DNA of 58,874 bases from the NCBI GenBank assembly GCA_963734725.1, contig CAVTIX010000006.1, forward strand, positions 1-58,874, written 5' to 3'. The DNA is from DASXKD01 sp963734725 (GTDB taxonomy: Bacteria > Actinomycetota > Actinomycetes > Streptosporangiales > Streptosporangiaceae). Position 1 is the first letter of the stretch; each line of letters begins with the position of its first letter. The position numbers and the translations under genes are program-made. Under the pieces are notes generated by a model. That model worked only from the letters and a program-made list of their open reading frames with translations. It did no database searches and had not been told where the DNA came from. Of the stretch, positions 42,921-52,164 are shown one piece after another.

Positions 42921-43852
42921 CAGTCCTCCAGCCGTCGCCCGGTCAGCCGCAAGAACACGTCCTCCAGCGTGCTGCGGCGGACCAAGGAGGTCAGCGGCTC
43001 CAGCCCGAGCGCGCGCACACCGGCCAGGGTGATGTCACCGTCGGTCACGTACAGCAGGATCCGGTCGGCCAGCACCTCCTGGCGCTCGGCGGGCACGCCG
43101 CCGAGCTTCTCGGCGGCGACCTGGTGCCGGTCCGGGTCGAACCGCAGTTCCAGCACCTCGGGGGTGGAGTACCGCTCGATCAGCTCCCGCGGCGAGCCCT
43201 CCGCGGCGATCTTGCCCCGGTCCATCACCACCAGCCGGTCGCAGAGTTGCTCCGCTTCGTCCATGTAGTGCGTGGTGAGGATCAGCGTGACGCCCTGCCG
43301 CTTGAGCCGGAACAGCCGGTCCCAGACCGCGTGCCTGGCCTGCGGGTCCAGGCCGGTGGTGGGCTCGTCGAGGAGCAGGACCTCCGGCTCGTTGATGAGC
43401 GACCTGGCGATGGTCAGCCGCCGTTTCATCCCCCCGGACAGCGGTTCCACCTGATCCTCGGCCCGGTCACTGAGCTGGACGAAGTCCAGCAGGCGCGCGG
43501 TGCGCTCGCGGATCACGTCCCGCGACAGGCCAAAATACCGCCCGTAGACGAGCAGGTTCTCGCGCACGGTCAGCTCGAGGTCGAGCGTGTCCTCCTGCGG
43601 CACCACGCCGAGCCGGGCGCGGATCACCGGACCGTCCGCGACAGGGTCCAGGCCCAGGATCGACAGCTCGCCCTCGCTGGGCGGGGACACGCAGCCGATC
43701 ATCCGCATCGTGGAAGATTTGCCCGCCCCGTTCGGGCCGAGAAAGCCGAACGCCTCGCCGCGGTGCAGCTCGAAGTCGATCGCGTCTACCGCGATGAAGT
43801 CCCCGAACCGCTTGACCAGGCCACGAGCTCGGATCATTGGTTCGGCGGACAC
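42920..43852 (-). CDS. ABC exporter ATP-binding protein, DrrA/NodI-like
   Basis: A 310-residue ATPase: Walker A GPNGAGKS (residues 39-46), Q-loop GVVPQEDTLD, signature LSGGMKRRL, Walker B LLLDEPTTGLDP and switch THYMDEAEQL. The C-terminal tail is like DrrA/NodI subunits. It starts at GTG 43852 and is first of the three-gene exporter operon. A self-resistance or lipid-export role is typical of the family. Confidence 0.92.
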   Translation of the reverse strand: MSAEPMIRARGLVKRFGDFIAVDAIDFELHRGEAFGFLGPNGAGKSSTMRMIGCVSPPSEGELSILGLDPVADGPVIRARLGVVPQEDTLDLELTVRENLLVYGRYFGLSRDVIRERTARLLDFVQLSDRAEDQVEPLSGGMKRRLTIARSLINEPEVLLLDEPTTGLDPQARHAVWDRLFRLKRQGVTLILTTHYMDEAEQLCDRLVVMDRGKIAAEGSPRELIERYSTPEVLELRFDPDRHQVAAEKLGGVPAERQEVLADRILLYVTDGDITLAGVRALGLEPLTSLVRRSTLEDVFLRLTGRRLED

Positions 43853-44038
43853 TCACGCGAGGTTACCGGCAGGCCCAGTTTCCTCCTACTGGAATTTTCC
43901 GGCATCGCGGCCAGGGGATGCGGAGTTGGCAGCCAGGTGCATCTGAGTGCGCCGGGGGCGGTACTGTCAAATGTCAGCGTGACGAGCCGCGATCATGACG
44001 GGGATCCTGGACGAGGACGAGAGAGAGTTGATCGCCCG

Positions 44039-44632
44039 GTGACTGTGGTACACGGCCTGTACGTGCGGTTCAGGCAGATCATCCACGAGTTCGCCAAATT
44101 CGGCATGATCGGCGTCATCGGCCTGGCCATCACCAACTTCGGCTACGCTCTGATGCACTCCCACGGGGTCGGCCCGGTCACCTCGACGACCATCGCCACG
44201 ATCATCGCGACAGCCGTCGCCTACATCGGCAACAGGTACTGGTCCTTCCGGCACCGCGAGCGGACCAGCGTGCCTCGTGAGGGCATGATTTTCTTCGTGC
44301 TGAACGGCATCGGCCTGCTCATCCAGGACGCCGTGGTGGCGTTCAACGCCTACGTGCTGGGCCTGGAGCACCACAAGCTGGCCGAGTTCGTGGCGCTGAA
44401 CACCGGCATCGCGATCGCCACGGTGTTCCGGTTCTGGTCCTACCGCAGGTTCGTCTGGGCAGCGCCTGCCGGCGACGCGGGAACGGAGGCCGCTGCCCCG
44501 CTCGATGCCGAGCACCTGGGCCAGGCCGTGTCCGGCGTCCCCCTGGTGAGCGAGAACCGGAACGGGCACGCCCCGGATGGCCAGGGCGTCCGCCGGGACT
44601 CTTTCTCCCAGCCCGGCGCCACCCAGTTTTAG
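44039..44632 (+). CDS. GtrA-family membrane protein
   Basis: A 197-residue GtrA protein with four predicted membrane segments (FGMIGVIGLAITNFGYALM; TIIATAVAYIGNRYWSF; FVLNGIGLLIQDAVVAF; IAIATVFRFWSYRRFVW). The family is thought to move lipid-linked sugars across the membrane for surface polysaccharide. A hydrophilic 45-residue C-terminal tail follows. The GTG at 44039 is picked because a purine-rich GAGAGAG lies before it; longer upstream frames in phase are not conserved. Convergent with the GT51 gene. Confidence 0.85.
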   Translation: MTVVHGLYVRFRQIIHEFAKFGMIGVIGLAITNFGYALMHSHGVGPVTSTTIATIIATAVAYIGNRYWSFRHRERTSVPREGMIFFVLNGIGLLIQDAVVAFNAYVLGLEHHKLAEFVALNTGIAIATVFRFWSYRRFVWAAPAGDAGTEAAAPLDAEHLGQAVSGVPLVSENRNGHAPDGQGVRRDSFSQPGATQF

Positions 44633-44700
44633 CCGGGCCCGGGATCACCGGTTTCGCCGCGGGCCGGGGGCTGGCGGGCCTGCGTTTCTCAGCGTGCTCG

Positions 44701-45600
44701 TCAGCGGGGAGCGCAACCTGTGCCCGGGCCGCTAACGAGGTGCAGCGGCGCACGGTAGGCCCTGGCCGCCTGCGCTTTGGTCAGCGTCCCCGTGGCGACC
44801 AGCCTGCCGAGGACGTGCGCTTCCCTGGCCCGGGCCACGGTGAAGTGCGCGACCGGATTGTCCGCGCTCGGCGCCTGCACCAGGCCCGCGAGCAGCGCCG
44901 CCTGCGGCCAGGTCAGCCCCGCGGGCGTCACGCCGAAGTAGCCACAGCTCGCCTGGGCCAGCCCGAAGTACCCATGGCCGAAGTACGCGACGTCGGCATA
45001 GAGGCGGAGAATCTGCGGCTTGGAGTAGCTCAGGTCCAGCTTGATGCCCAGGATGACCTGCTCGGCCTGGGCACCAGGCCCGGCGCCGCCAGGGGTATAG
45101 AGCATCTTCGCCAGTTGCTGGTACAGCGTGGCGCCGCCCTGGTCGGGCTGCCCGGTCAGGCGACCGACGATCACCCTGCCGATGGCGATCGGGTCGAACC
45201 CTGGTTCGGAGTAGAACCGGTGGTCCTCGGTGGCGACCAGTGCCGCGGCGAACCGATCCGGCACCGGCGGGCCCGGGTACGGCGCGCCGTGGGCCCGGTC
45301 GAAGGCCTGGGCCAACAGCGGCGCGGTGCTCACCGACGGCGTAGCCAGCATGAGCCCGGCGAAGGCCAGCGCCCCGGCCAGAGCGATCGCCAGCAGGACG
45401 ATCAGCGCCCGGCGCAGCCACCGGGGCAGGCGCCGCTCCGTCGTGCGGGACCGGCTGCTCTTGCCTGGGCCGCCTGCCGTGCCCGGGCCGCCTGCCGGCT
45501 GTGGCCCGGCGTGGGGCGCCCGCAGCAGCGGCGCCGTGGGCGCGTCGTGGGACCCGCCCTCACCCGCAGGGACACCCCGTGTCATGAGCCACCGATCCAT
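44701..45600 (-). CDS. monofunctional glycosyltransferase, GT51 family
   Basis: A 299-residue transglycosylase resembling the GT51 domain of class A penicillin-binding proteins, without a transpeptidase domain. A disordered Pro/Gly-rich N-terminus and one membrane segment (residues about 65-85, ALIVLLAIALAGALAFAGLML) precede the motifs TEDHRFYSEPGFDP, GGATLYQQLAKML, and YSKPQILRLYADVAYFG. It should polymerise lipid II. The position after EDHRFYS is Glu where His is usual (EDxxFxxHxG). ATG 45600 or 45585. Confidence 0.85.
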   Translation of the reverse strand: MDRWLMTRGVPAGEGGSHDAPTAPLLRAPHAGPQPAGGPGTAGGPGKSSRSRTTERRLPRWLRRALIVLLAIALAGALAFAGLMLATPSVSTAPLLAQAFDRAHGAPYPGPPVPDRFAAALVATEDHRFYSEPGFDPIAIGRVIVGRLTGQPDQGGATLYQQLAKMLYTPGGAGPGAQAEQVILGIKLDLSYSKPQILRLYADVAYFGHGYFGLAQASCGYFGVTPAGLTWPQAALLAGLVQAPSADNPVAHFTVARAREAHVLGRLVATGTLTKAQAARAYRAPLHLVSGPGTGCAPR

Positions 45601-45793
45601 CGACCTGTCAGGGACCGCGCCGCGGGTTACCTGGCCAACCCAATCCCTTCCAGCAAATAACGAACGGAACGTTTCCGGAAGTGCCCGGAGTTGCCGATCT
45701 CCGGTTCGTCCCCGTCGGCGGGACGGTCACCGGGCACGAGATGCATGGCAAGCCTCCACTGTGCGCTAAGGTCATAGCGTCCGCATGGGCGGA

Positions 45794-45867
<74 letters not shown>

Positions 45868-45878
45868 CGCAGCGCAAA

Positions 45879-45914
45879 GCCCGCTGGTCATGGTAAAAGC
45901 CAAGGTCAGCGGGC
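45879..45914. terminator. hairpin between tRNA-Pro and int
   Basis: GCCCGCTG at 45879-45886 and CAGCGGGC at 45907-45914 form an 8-bp stem with a 20-base loop, between the convergent tRNA and integrase. It may end either transcript; no clear T-run follows. Confidence 0.4.
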
Positions 45915-45932
45915 ACATCTTTGCCGCTGCTC

Positions 45933-47153
45933 TCACTCCCGGTGTCCCTCTACGAGGCGCAGCTTGGGACCACTTTGGGACCACTTGGCGGTCAAGTGCG
46001 CGCTGAGCGCGGTCCCCGCGTCAGTGATGGACTGGTCATCAGGGTGCAGGTACCGCTGGGTGGTGACCAGTGACCCATGACCGGCGATCTTGCGCAAGAC
46101 GTGGACGGGCACGCCTGCATCGGCCATCCAGGTCAGGCCGGTATGGCGCAAGTCATGCCGTCGAAGATGCTCGTAGCCAAGCTCGGTGACAACTTCGTCC
46201 CAATGCGTCGCATCGCGCAAGACGGCCGTGGTGATCCGGCCACCTCGCGGGCCGGTGAACAGGCGAGCCATTGGATCGGGGGCGACTGATTCCAGGCGAT
46301 TCTGCACGAGCGGCCGGACTTCCTCAATCAATGGAACGGTCCTGGCCCGCTTGCCCTTGGTGCCCTTGTCGATCAGGCCGCCTGGTCCTGGGGTTGTCTG
46401 CCGTCGCACCGTCCAAGTCCAGGCGCCATAGTCGATATCAGCGCGGCGGATGCCGGACACTTCGCCAATCCGGGCCGCGGTGCAGGCGGCGAAAATGACG
46501 ACGTCACCCCAGCCGTCGAAGTGATCGGCCGACCGGGCGACGAGCGCGGTGGCGAGTTGGCTGAGCGCCTCCCAGTTGGGCAACGCCAACGAGCGCGGAT
46601 CGTCGAGCTCATCCTCGGCACGCTGGTACTCGCGCTGCCAGCCAACGACCCGAGCGGGGTTTCGGTCGATCACGCCATCCCGGACGGCCTGCTCCATAAC
46701 GCGAACCAGCACCGCGAGGCTGTTCTTGACCGTAGACCGGCTGCATTGCTCGGCGATCCAGCCGTGAACAGCACGGTCAACGGCCCCGGTAGTGACCATT
46801 CGAATAGGGATACGGCCGAGCGCGGGCACGACGCGCTTGCGCCATCCGGCCAGGTAAGGATCTAGGGTCTTGCCCTCCAGGCCGCGCAACGCCAGAAGCA
46901 TGACGGCCTCGCCATAGACGGCAAGTGTCATGGTAGCCGTGTCAGGATTAACACCTGCTTGGGCAAGCCCATGTATAGCGGCTATCCATTCCTCAGCGGC
47001 CTCAACCGACGTGCACACCTGGGATTTCGACTTCCGGCGCCGGGTGACCGGATCAATCCAGCGAACACGAGCACGGTAAGCCTCAGCCAGGCCAGCCCGG
47101 CGTTCAATATCCGCTGACAGCGAGACGCCAACCGGCCACCGCTCGGTGCTCAT
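45933..47153 (-). CDS. int: tyrosine recombinase (integrase) of an integrative element
   Basis: A 406-residue site-specific integrase. The C-terminal catalytic domain has Arg228 (TAARIGEVSG), HxxR at His333/Arg336 (RRHDLRHTGL), His359 (AGHGS) and nucleophile Tyr368 (RYLHP). The N-terminal SAM-like arm-binding region covers residues about 70-170. It ends 65 bases from the tRNA-Pro gene, as in pSAM2-like elements that use a tRNA as att site. The ATG overlaps the xis stop (TGATG). Full length and probably functional. Confidence 0.93.
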   Translation of the reverse strand: MSTERWPVGVSLSADIERRAGLAEAYRARVRWIDPVTRRRKSKSQVCTSVEAAEEWIAAIHGLAQAGVNPDTATMTLAVYGEAVMLLALRGLEGKTLDPYLAGWRKRVVPALGRIPIRMVTTGAVDRAVHGWIAEQCSRSTVKNSLAVLVRVMEQAVRDGVIDRNPARVVGWQREYQRAEDELDDPRSLALPNWEALSQLATALVARSADHFDGWGDVVIFAACTAARIGEVSGIRRADIDYGAWTWTVRRQTTPGPGGLIDKGTKGKRARTVPLIEEVRPLVQNRLESVAPDPMARLFTGPRGGRITTAVLRDATHWDEVVTELGYEHLRRHDLRHTGLTWMADAGVPVHVLRKIAGHGSLVTTQRYLHPDDQSITDAGTALSAHLTAKWSQSGPKLRLVEGHRE

Positions 47154-47380
47154 CAGGCAACCCGAGCCGGATCGGTGCGACGGCTCGCCAGCCAACGCCG
47201 CACATCGGGCATGCTGTAGAGGGTGACTCGCGAGGACAGGCAGATGAACGGTGGGCCTTGCCGGGGCCGGGCGGTCCGCCAGCGGCGCAGGGTCGAGGGG
47301 TCTACCCCGAGCATCCGCGCCAGCTCCTCTGTGGTGAACCAGCCGCCATCCAGCAGGTCATCTGCGGGCTGTGCATACAT
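47153..47380 (-). CDS. xis: excisionase-like helix-turn-helix protein
   Basis: A 75-residue MerR-like winged-helix protein (FTTEELARMLGVDPSTLRRWRTARP, then GPPFICLSSRVTLYSMPDVRRWLA), typical of AlpA/Xis directionality factors in AICEs. The ATG is preceded by GGAGGAGGTT. It sits between repSA and int with tight spacing, suggesting a rep-xis-int operon that controls excision and replication. Confidence 0.9.
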   Translation of the reverse strand: MYAQPADDLLDGGWFTTEELARMLGVDPSTLRRWRTARPRQGPPFICLSSRVTLYSMPDVRRWLASRRTDPARVA

Positions 47381-47402
47381 GGCGCTAACCTCCTCCCTTC
47401 GA

Positions 47403-48890
47403 TCATGACGTGACAGCCAACTCTTCGCGGGCGATACGCCGTCGCTCGCGGGCGCGGGCAGCGGCGGAGAGGGCGAGCAGTGCGTCGCCGGTCGTGCGCC
47501 AGCCGCGCCCCGCCCATCGCAGGTCCGTGATTCTGACAACGGTCCTATCGGCATCGCGCCTGGCGGTGGGCTGCTGGCGGCGCACCCAGTCCCGACGAGC
47601 GGCGCGCAGGACGCGCATGGTGGTGGAGTATCGGCGGGATTTGGTAGCGAAGTGGCCGCGGTATCCGAGCATGTGCGCCCAGCGGCGCAGCGCCTTGAAG
47701 TCCGCGTGCGGATGGGCGCCGAGCTTGAGGCATGCGGCGATCAGCCGTCCCTCATAAGCACGTGGGTCGGCATAGAGGATGACGTTCCTAGCCGTGATAC
47801 GCCCCGGCGGAAGACCGACGGGCTCGGTGCTCTTGGTGGCGTACTTGGCCAGGTAGGCCGCGACCTTGCCGTCCGAAATGTCACCGTCGCCGGTGAGCCG
47901 GACAACCTGCGGGTCGATCTGGGCACCCCAGGAGATGTCCCACCCGCTGGGTTTCGCCGGATGAGCAACGGTGGCGAACCAGGTGGTGCTTGCTACCTGC
48001 CGAATGACCTCGGCCAGCACCTCGGCGGTGAATGCGGGCTGCGGTGGGATAGCCCGCTCAGGGTGGACGGGATCGTAGCCGTCAAGGCGGAAGACCGCGT
48101 GGAAGTGGATCAGCCCACGCCGCTGGAACTCCGCCACCTTGGCGTAGGAGAGTTTCACTCGCGTGCCGTGCGCTTTGGCGAGCTTGTCCAAGCGGCGGCG
48201 GATGGCGATGGTGGTGCGCCGCCACAACTCCGGCGCGTGCGCGTTCCACACGACGGCCGCCGAATAGTCGTAGCAGTCCGGGCACAGCGGTCGGCCCAGG
48301 CAGGCGTCGGTCTGCTTGTGCCGCTGGCCGCAAGAGATACGCCGCCCGTGCGGACAGAAGGTGGCCTTACGGCGGGGTCGGCACCGGGCAAGCGTCCCTC
48401 CGCTGGTGACGACACGGGTGTGCACCGGCCCGAAGGAGGGGGCGGTGAACGTGGCGAACACGCACGGGTGCGCAGCCAGCGATTCGGGCATTCCCTTGCC
48501 ACCGGCCAGCCCGGCGCGAATGAGCTGGTATGTGTCGGCCCGGTAAGTCTCCGCACACGGCGGGCAGACCGAGGCGCGGCGGTCGCCGCAGGGGACGTAG
48601 ATCTCTTTGTCCGGCAGGTCGTCAGTGTCCAATCCGTCGAGGACCTCGCCGGTGATCTCCCGGACGGTGCCACGCAACCGGACCGGGCGAACGCAGCCGC
48701 TGGCGGCCAGAGCAGTGGCCAGCCAGCGGTCATAGTCATCCCGGGTGGCGCGCTGGAGCAGCTCGATGCTGAGGCTTCGGCTGTTGTCGCTGGGTCCGGT
48801 CCGGTCGTCTACCAGGACGGCGGCAAGAGCCTGCGCCGAGGAAATCGGGCTCGAACGCCCGTTGGCCAGCAGTTGGGCATTGGCGGGCAT
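47403..48890 (-). CDS. repSA: RepSA-type replication initiator
   Basis: A 495-residue rolling-circle initiator of the RepSA family. Two-histidine metal motif HFH (His262-His264) in RGLIHFHAVFRLDG, and candidate nucleophile Tyr346/Tyr350 in AAYLAKYATKS. N-terminal zinc-ribbon-like Cys clusters occur (CGDRRASVCPPC, CPDC). Such proteins replicate pSAM2-like elements after excision. It precedes xis and int on the minus strand. In typical elements traSA and spread genes lie on its other side; none is seen here. Confidence 0.92.
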   Translation of the reverse strand: MPANAQLLANGRSSPISSAQALAAVLVDDRTGPSDNSRSLSIELLQRATRDDYDRWLATALAASGCVRPVRLRGTVREITGEVLDGLDTDDLPDKEIYVPCGDRRASVCPPCAETYRADTYQLIRAGLAGGKGMPESLAAHPCVFATFTAPSFGPVHTRVVTSGGTLARCRPRRKATFCPHGRRISCGQRHKQTDACLGRPLCPDCYDYSAAVVWNAHAPELWRRTTIAIRRRLDKLAKAHGTRVKLSYAKVAEFQRRGLIHFHAVFRLDGYDPVHPERAIPPQPAFTAEVLAEVIRQVASTTWFATVAHPAKPSGWDISWGAQIDPQVVRLTGDGDISDGKVAAYLAKYATKSTEPVGLPPGRITARNVILYADPRAYEGRLIAACLKLGAHPHADFKALRRWAHMLGYRGHFATKSRRYSTTMRVLRAARRDWVRRQQPTARRDADRTVVRITDLRWAGRGWRTTGDALLALSAAARARERRRIAREELAVTS

Positions 48891-49475
48891 GTTCAGGCTT
48901 CTTCCTGGCGTGGTGGATCGGATCGGTTGTGAGCTACGCGGCGGTCCGGTGGGGCGCTAGGTGCTTGCATCCCTGGACGAGGAGCCGTGGTGGGGCAGCG
49001 CTGACGTCGGTGGCAACGGTGCATGCTGGGAGTGCGGCACTCCGCTCAGCCGTAATAGGCAATGCAGAACGCTTGGCCGCGTTGGCCGCCGACGTCTTCC
49101 GCGAGCAACTGGGGCCGTGTTCGTTCTGGCGGCTCAAGGGGTGGATGTAAGAGCCCTATCAAGGCCAGTGGGCAGCGACCTGCCCGCCTGAAGGAGAAGC
49201 CCTGCCTAGTTACCCGCTGAAACGGTGTTCGTGATGCGGCCCATGCTCCTGGGCGGTCGGCCCGGCATGTTCGGCAGCGCTGCAGGGTTCCTCGCTTCCA
49301 CTCTGCGTGCAATGCACGCCTGACGCAAACGAGCCCTCCCCCCGCACGGTGCGTTCATTAGCGTCCGTTGAAGGCCGCTGGAGTCCATTAGCGTCCGTTG
49401 TAGTCGCTAGTCCCGACAACAACGTGACCTAATTCACACTAGTTTGAGACTTGGTTGTGCCGTGAGTGCTTACCG
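48891..49475. other. about 585 bp without a recognised gene, upstream of repSA
   Basis: No convincing gene is seen. A plus frame at 48961-49191 carries a motif like a zinc ribbon (CWECGTPLSRNRQ) but breaks after it, so it may be a decayed gene fragment. The region contains the 15-bp direct repeat at 49356/49386 and holds the likely promoter and perhaps the replication origin of the element. Confidence 0.5.
49356..49400. repeat. 15-bp direct repeat, candidate iteron or att-related
   Basis: CATTAGCGTCCGTTG occurs at 49356-49370 and 49386-49400, 30 bp start to start, exact in both copies. The second copy runs on into TAGTCGCTAG. Position 0.5 kb upstream of repSA fits an origin or recombination site (inference). 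Confidence 0.8.
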
Positions 49476-49894
49476 TCACGGAACGATCGCCAGTGCGGTG
49501 ACGTGGCGAGGGCGAACGTTGGCGAAGTCCCGGCGGTTCACGGTGGCGGCAGTCACGATGGACAAACGCTCGCAGATTGCGATCACCGACGCATCCGTAC
49601 CGCCGAGCCGCCGGTCGGCATAGCGCCGCACCAGTTCAGCCATGCGGCGCAGGTCGGCATCGCCAAGCTCGGCGAGTTGGAACCGGTAGCTCGGTCCTAT
49701 GCCAACGCTGTCGAGGAACTTGGCCTCGGATTCCGCACCGAGATACTTGTCGATCATGTAGCAGGCTTCGGCAAGGACCGTCGGTGGGACGATCAGCGGC
49801 TCATCACAGCAGCAAGCCAGTCCCGGCACTCGGCGTGATGAGCGTCGCAGCGGTCAGCCAGCGCCACAAATACGTTCGTGTCAACGACGATCAC
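49476..49894 (-). pseudogene. PIN-domain (VapC-like) toxin, frameshifted
   Basis: The N-terminal half (GTG 49894) encodes VIVVDTNVFVALADR with the PIN catalytic Asp, then a stop soon after WLAAVMSR. The rest (EPLIVPPTVLAEACYMIDKY, and LGGTDASVIAICERL with the later acidic residue) continues in another frame up to 49476. One lost base near 49805-49825 would explain this. PIN toxins cut RNA; this copy should be inactive unless it is a read error. The antitoxin gene next to it is intact. Confidence 0.8.
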
Positions 49895-49906
49895 GAACTC
49901 AGGACG

Positions 49907-50119
49907 TTACCGGCCAAACCCTTCCGCCAGCAGCTCATCCACCCGTTCAGATAGATCGGACCGGCCACTGTCCCCGCTACCGACGAACTCCGGCAGCCTT
50001 GGTGGTTGCCCGTTGTCGGGCTGTTCCTGCAGAACCGGCTTAAGCAGTCCGAGAGCGCGCAAGGCCTGCTCCTCGCCCATCCCGGCGACAAGCTGCTGGA
50101 GCTGCTCCTTCGCGGTCAT
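49907..50119 (-). CDS. VapB-like antitoxin
   Basis: A 70-residue protein (MTAKEQLQQLVAGMGEEQALRALGLL), ending in DLSERVDELLAEGFGR, a C-terminal segment typical of antitoxins that wrap the PIN toxin. It lies 12 bases upstream of the toxin gene. A TACACT box at 50126-50131 is six bases before the ATG, which suggests a leaderless transcript. It probably represses its own promoter. Confidence 0.78.
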   Translation of the reverse strand: MTAKEQLQQLVAGMGEEQALRALGLLKPVLQEQPDNGQPPRLPEFVGSGDSGRSDLSERVDELLAEGFGR

Positions 50120-50359
50120 CCATCCAGTGTAGACAGATCGCACCGCCTGAGTGGAGAGCGATAGGAAGGCCAGGTGGGCGGCCTGGCATACCTGCCGGAC
50201 CAGTCGCGCCCGGGGGGGACCGTGCCGTGTGCGCTCCCGTGCGATCCGACAACTGATCCGCGACGCATATCCGTCAACTGATGTGCGACATGTCCAGGTA
50301 ACCAAGGCAGCGGGCGTTAGAGCCTGAACGAGCGGATTGCCGATGTGCGGATCCTGGGG
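50120..50359. repeat. 240-bp gap with 21-bp imperfect direct repeats
   Basis: No gene is seen. ATCCGACAACTGATCCGCGAC (50244-50264) recurs as ATCCGTCAACTGATGTGCGA(C) (50269-50289), period 25 bp. Such tandem end repeats are common at IS21-like termini. GTGTGCGCTCCCGTG at 50228-50242 recurs at about 51070, next to the IS3-like element. Confidence 0.45.
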
Positions 50360-50953
50360 CTAGGCCGGGTTGCGGTACAGCGGAGCCGGTTCCCCGTAAC
50401 GCGCCTGCCGGACAGCACCGGGCAGCGCGCTGGCCAAGGCCTGGGATGCCTCCCCGGAACAGCCCACGGTGAACTCGATCTCCTCATCGACCTCGCAGGC
50501 CAGGCACCAGGCGTGATCCTCCGGCCACACCAGGTGCGGTGTTTGCCCGAGGCCGAGGCCCGCAGTAGACCCGTACCAAGCCACCGCCGGTGCGTCTCGG
50601 AGTGCTTCGACCGGGCCGGTGAACAGCAACATCCTTCGATTAGGAATCTCCACCCACGGCGCTTGCGGAACCGGCGCCATGCTCACCCAGCCCTCCCAGA
50701 TTGCCGCATACCCCCGGGCAGGCGTGGCCGTATAGGAACCGAGAACCGTGAGTGCCGCGCGAACGGTATCGGCCGGTACTTCGCCTGATGGATGGTCGGC
50801 ATCTGCCCCGGAATATTGGGGCAACGCAATACGCACGTACACGTCAAAGCCTGGTGGGCCGTATCGGACAAGATCCCACCAATCAACATCAGATCGCAGC
50901 AGCCATCGCGCTGCGTACGAGTTCGCAGCACGGCGTATCTCCGTCACGCTCAT
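50360..50953 (-). CDS. conserved hypothetical protein
   Basis: A 197-residue protein, not recognised by function. Well-formed features are VRYGPPGFDVYVRI, SYTATPARGYAAIWEGW, and PHLVWPEDHAWCLACEVDEEIEFTV with two nearby Cys. No signal or membrane segment. Sequences of this type occur in many actinomycetes as stand-alone hypothetical genes. ATG 50953 is preferred. No operon partner is seen. Confidence 0.72.
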   Translation of the reverse strand: MSVTEIRRAANSYAARWLLRSDVDWWDLVRYGPPGFDVYVRIALPQYSGADADHPSGEVPADTVRAALTVLGSYTATPARGYAAIWEGWVSMAPVPQAPWVEIPNRRMLLFTGPVEALRDAPAVAWYGSTAGLGLGQTPHLVWPEDHAWCLACEVDEEIEFTVGCSGEASQALASALPGAVRQARYGEPAPLYRNPA

Positions 50954-51139
50954 CAGTGTGGTGCAACGCACCCGCTAGTGACCAGCGCATCTTCAAGCCG
51001 CGAACCACGCTCAGGTGGCGCGGATCAGTTGGCGGACGACTGTCGCACATCAGCCGACGGAGGACACCGTGTGCGCTCCCGTGTGCGCTCCCGGCATGGC
51101 GGAATCTGTCAACCTGGGTGAGGCGCCGTCGGGTGGGTT

Positions 51140-52164
51140 TTACTGAGTGGCGGCCTCTGTTTCCGGGGGCTGGTTGATCCAGGATGCGTGCGGCAGTTTT
51201 GGCGGGGCGGGTGGCTTGCGGACGAAGCGTTCGGGGTGGGCGAGGTGGGCGGTGCTCAGCACGTGGGCCCGCGCGGCCCGGACAGCCCCGGCCCGCCCGT
51301 AGTGGACGTCGGCGGCGGTGTGCAGGCCGAGCCCGCCATGGTGATGCTTGTCGTTGTACCAGGGGAAGAAGTCCTGGCAGTGCGCCCGCGCGGCTTCGAT
51401 GGAGGGGAACCGGGCGGGGAAGTCCGGCCGGTATTTCAAGGTCTTGAACTGGGCCTCGGAGTAGGGGTTGTCGTTGCTCACATGGGGCCGGGAGGCAGGA
51501 TTGGGTGACGCCGAGGTCGGCGAGCAGGAACGCGACTGGCTTGGAGGTCATGGAGCTGCCCCGGTCGGCGTGGATGGTCAGCTGCCCGGCCGTGATTCCT
51601 TGGCCCGGCGCAGGACGCGGAGATCAGCTTCTCCGCGAGGGCGGCGGACTCGCGGGAGGCGACCATCCAGCCGACGGCGTAGCGGCTGAAGACGTCCAGG
51701 ATCACGTACAGGTAGTAGTAGGTCCATTTCGCCGGGCCGTGCAACTTGGTGATGTCCCAGGAGTAGACCTGGTTCGGCGCGGTGGCCAGCAGCTCGGGCT
51801 TGACCACGGCCGGGTGGGTGGCCTGTCGGCGCCGCTCGCGGCTCTCACCGGCCGCGCGCAGGATCCGGTAGAAGGCAGTCACCGAGCCGAGGTAGGTGCC
51901 CTCATCCAGCAGCGTCGCCCATACCTCGGCCGGGGCCAGGTCAGCGAACCGCCCAGAATGCAGGGCACCGAGAATCGCCGCCCGCTCGGCCGGGGCCAGC
52001 GCCCGCGGCTGCACCCGGCCGCGGTGTGGCACCCGCGGCGGCCGCGGGGGTGCCGGGCTGGCCCGGTGCCGGCGGTAGTAGCCAGCCTGGGCGGCACCGG
52101 CCGCCGCGCACGCCGCGCGCACCCCCAGCCGCGGGGCCAGGGCGGCGACCGCCTCATCAGTCAT
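51140..52164 (-). pseudogene. IS3-type transposase orfB with two frameshifts
   Basis: Integrase-core transposase. The first frame (ATG 52164) has NQVYSWDITKLHGPAKWTYYY (first Asp) and LYVILDVFSRYAVGWMV. After about 51610 a second frame gives ITAGQLTIHADRGSSMTSK (second Asp). After about 51495 a third frame gives VSNDNPYSEAQFKTLKYRP (catalytic Glu) to the end. Each shift is explained by one added base. It starts inside the orfA stop (TGATG-like overlap). Confidence 0.85.

Noticed and set aside
48961..49191. Small plus-strand gene with CWECGTPLSRNRQ
   Set aside because: The zinc-ribbon-like start does not continue into a conserved second half and no ribosome-binding site is seen; kept only as a note.
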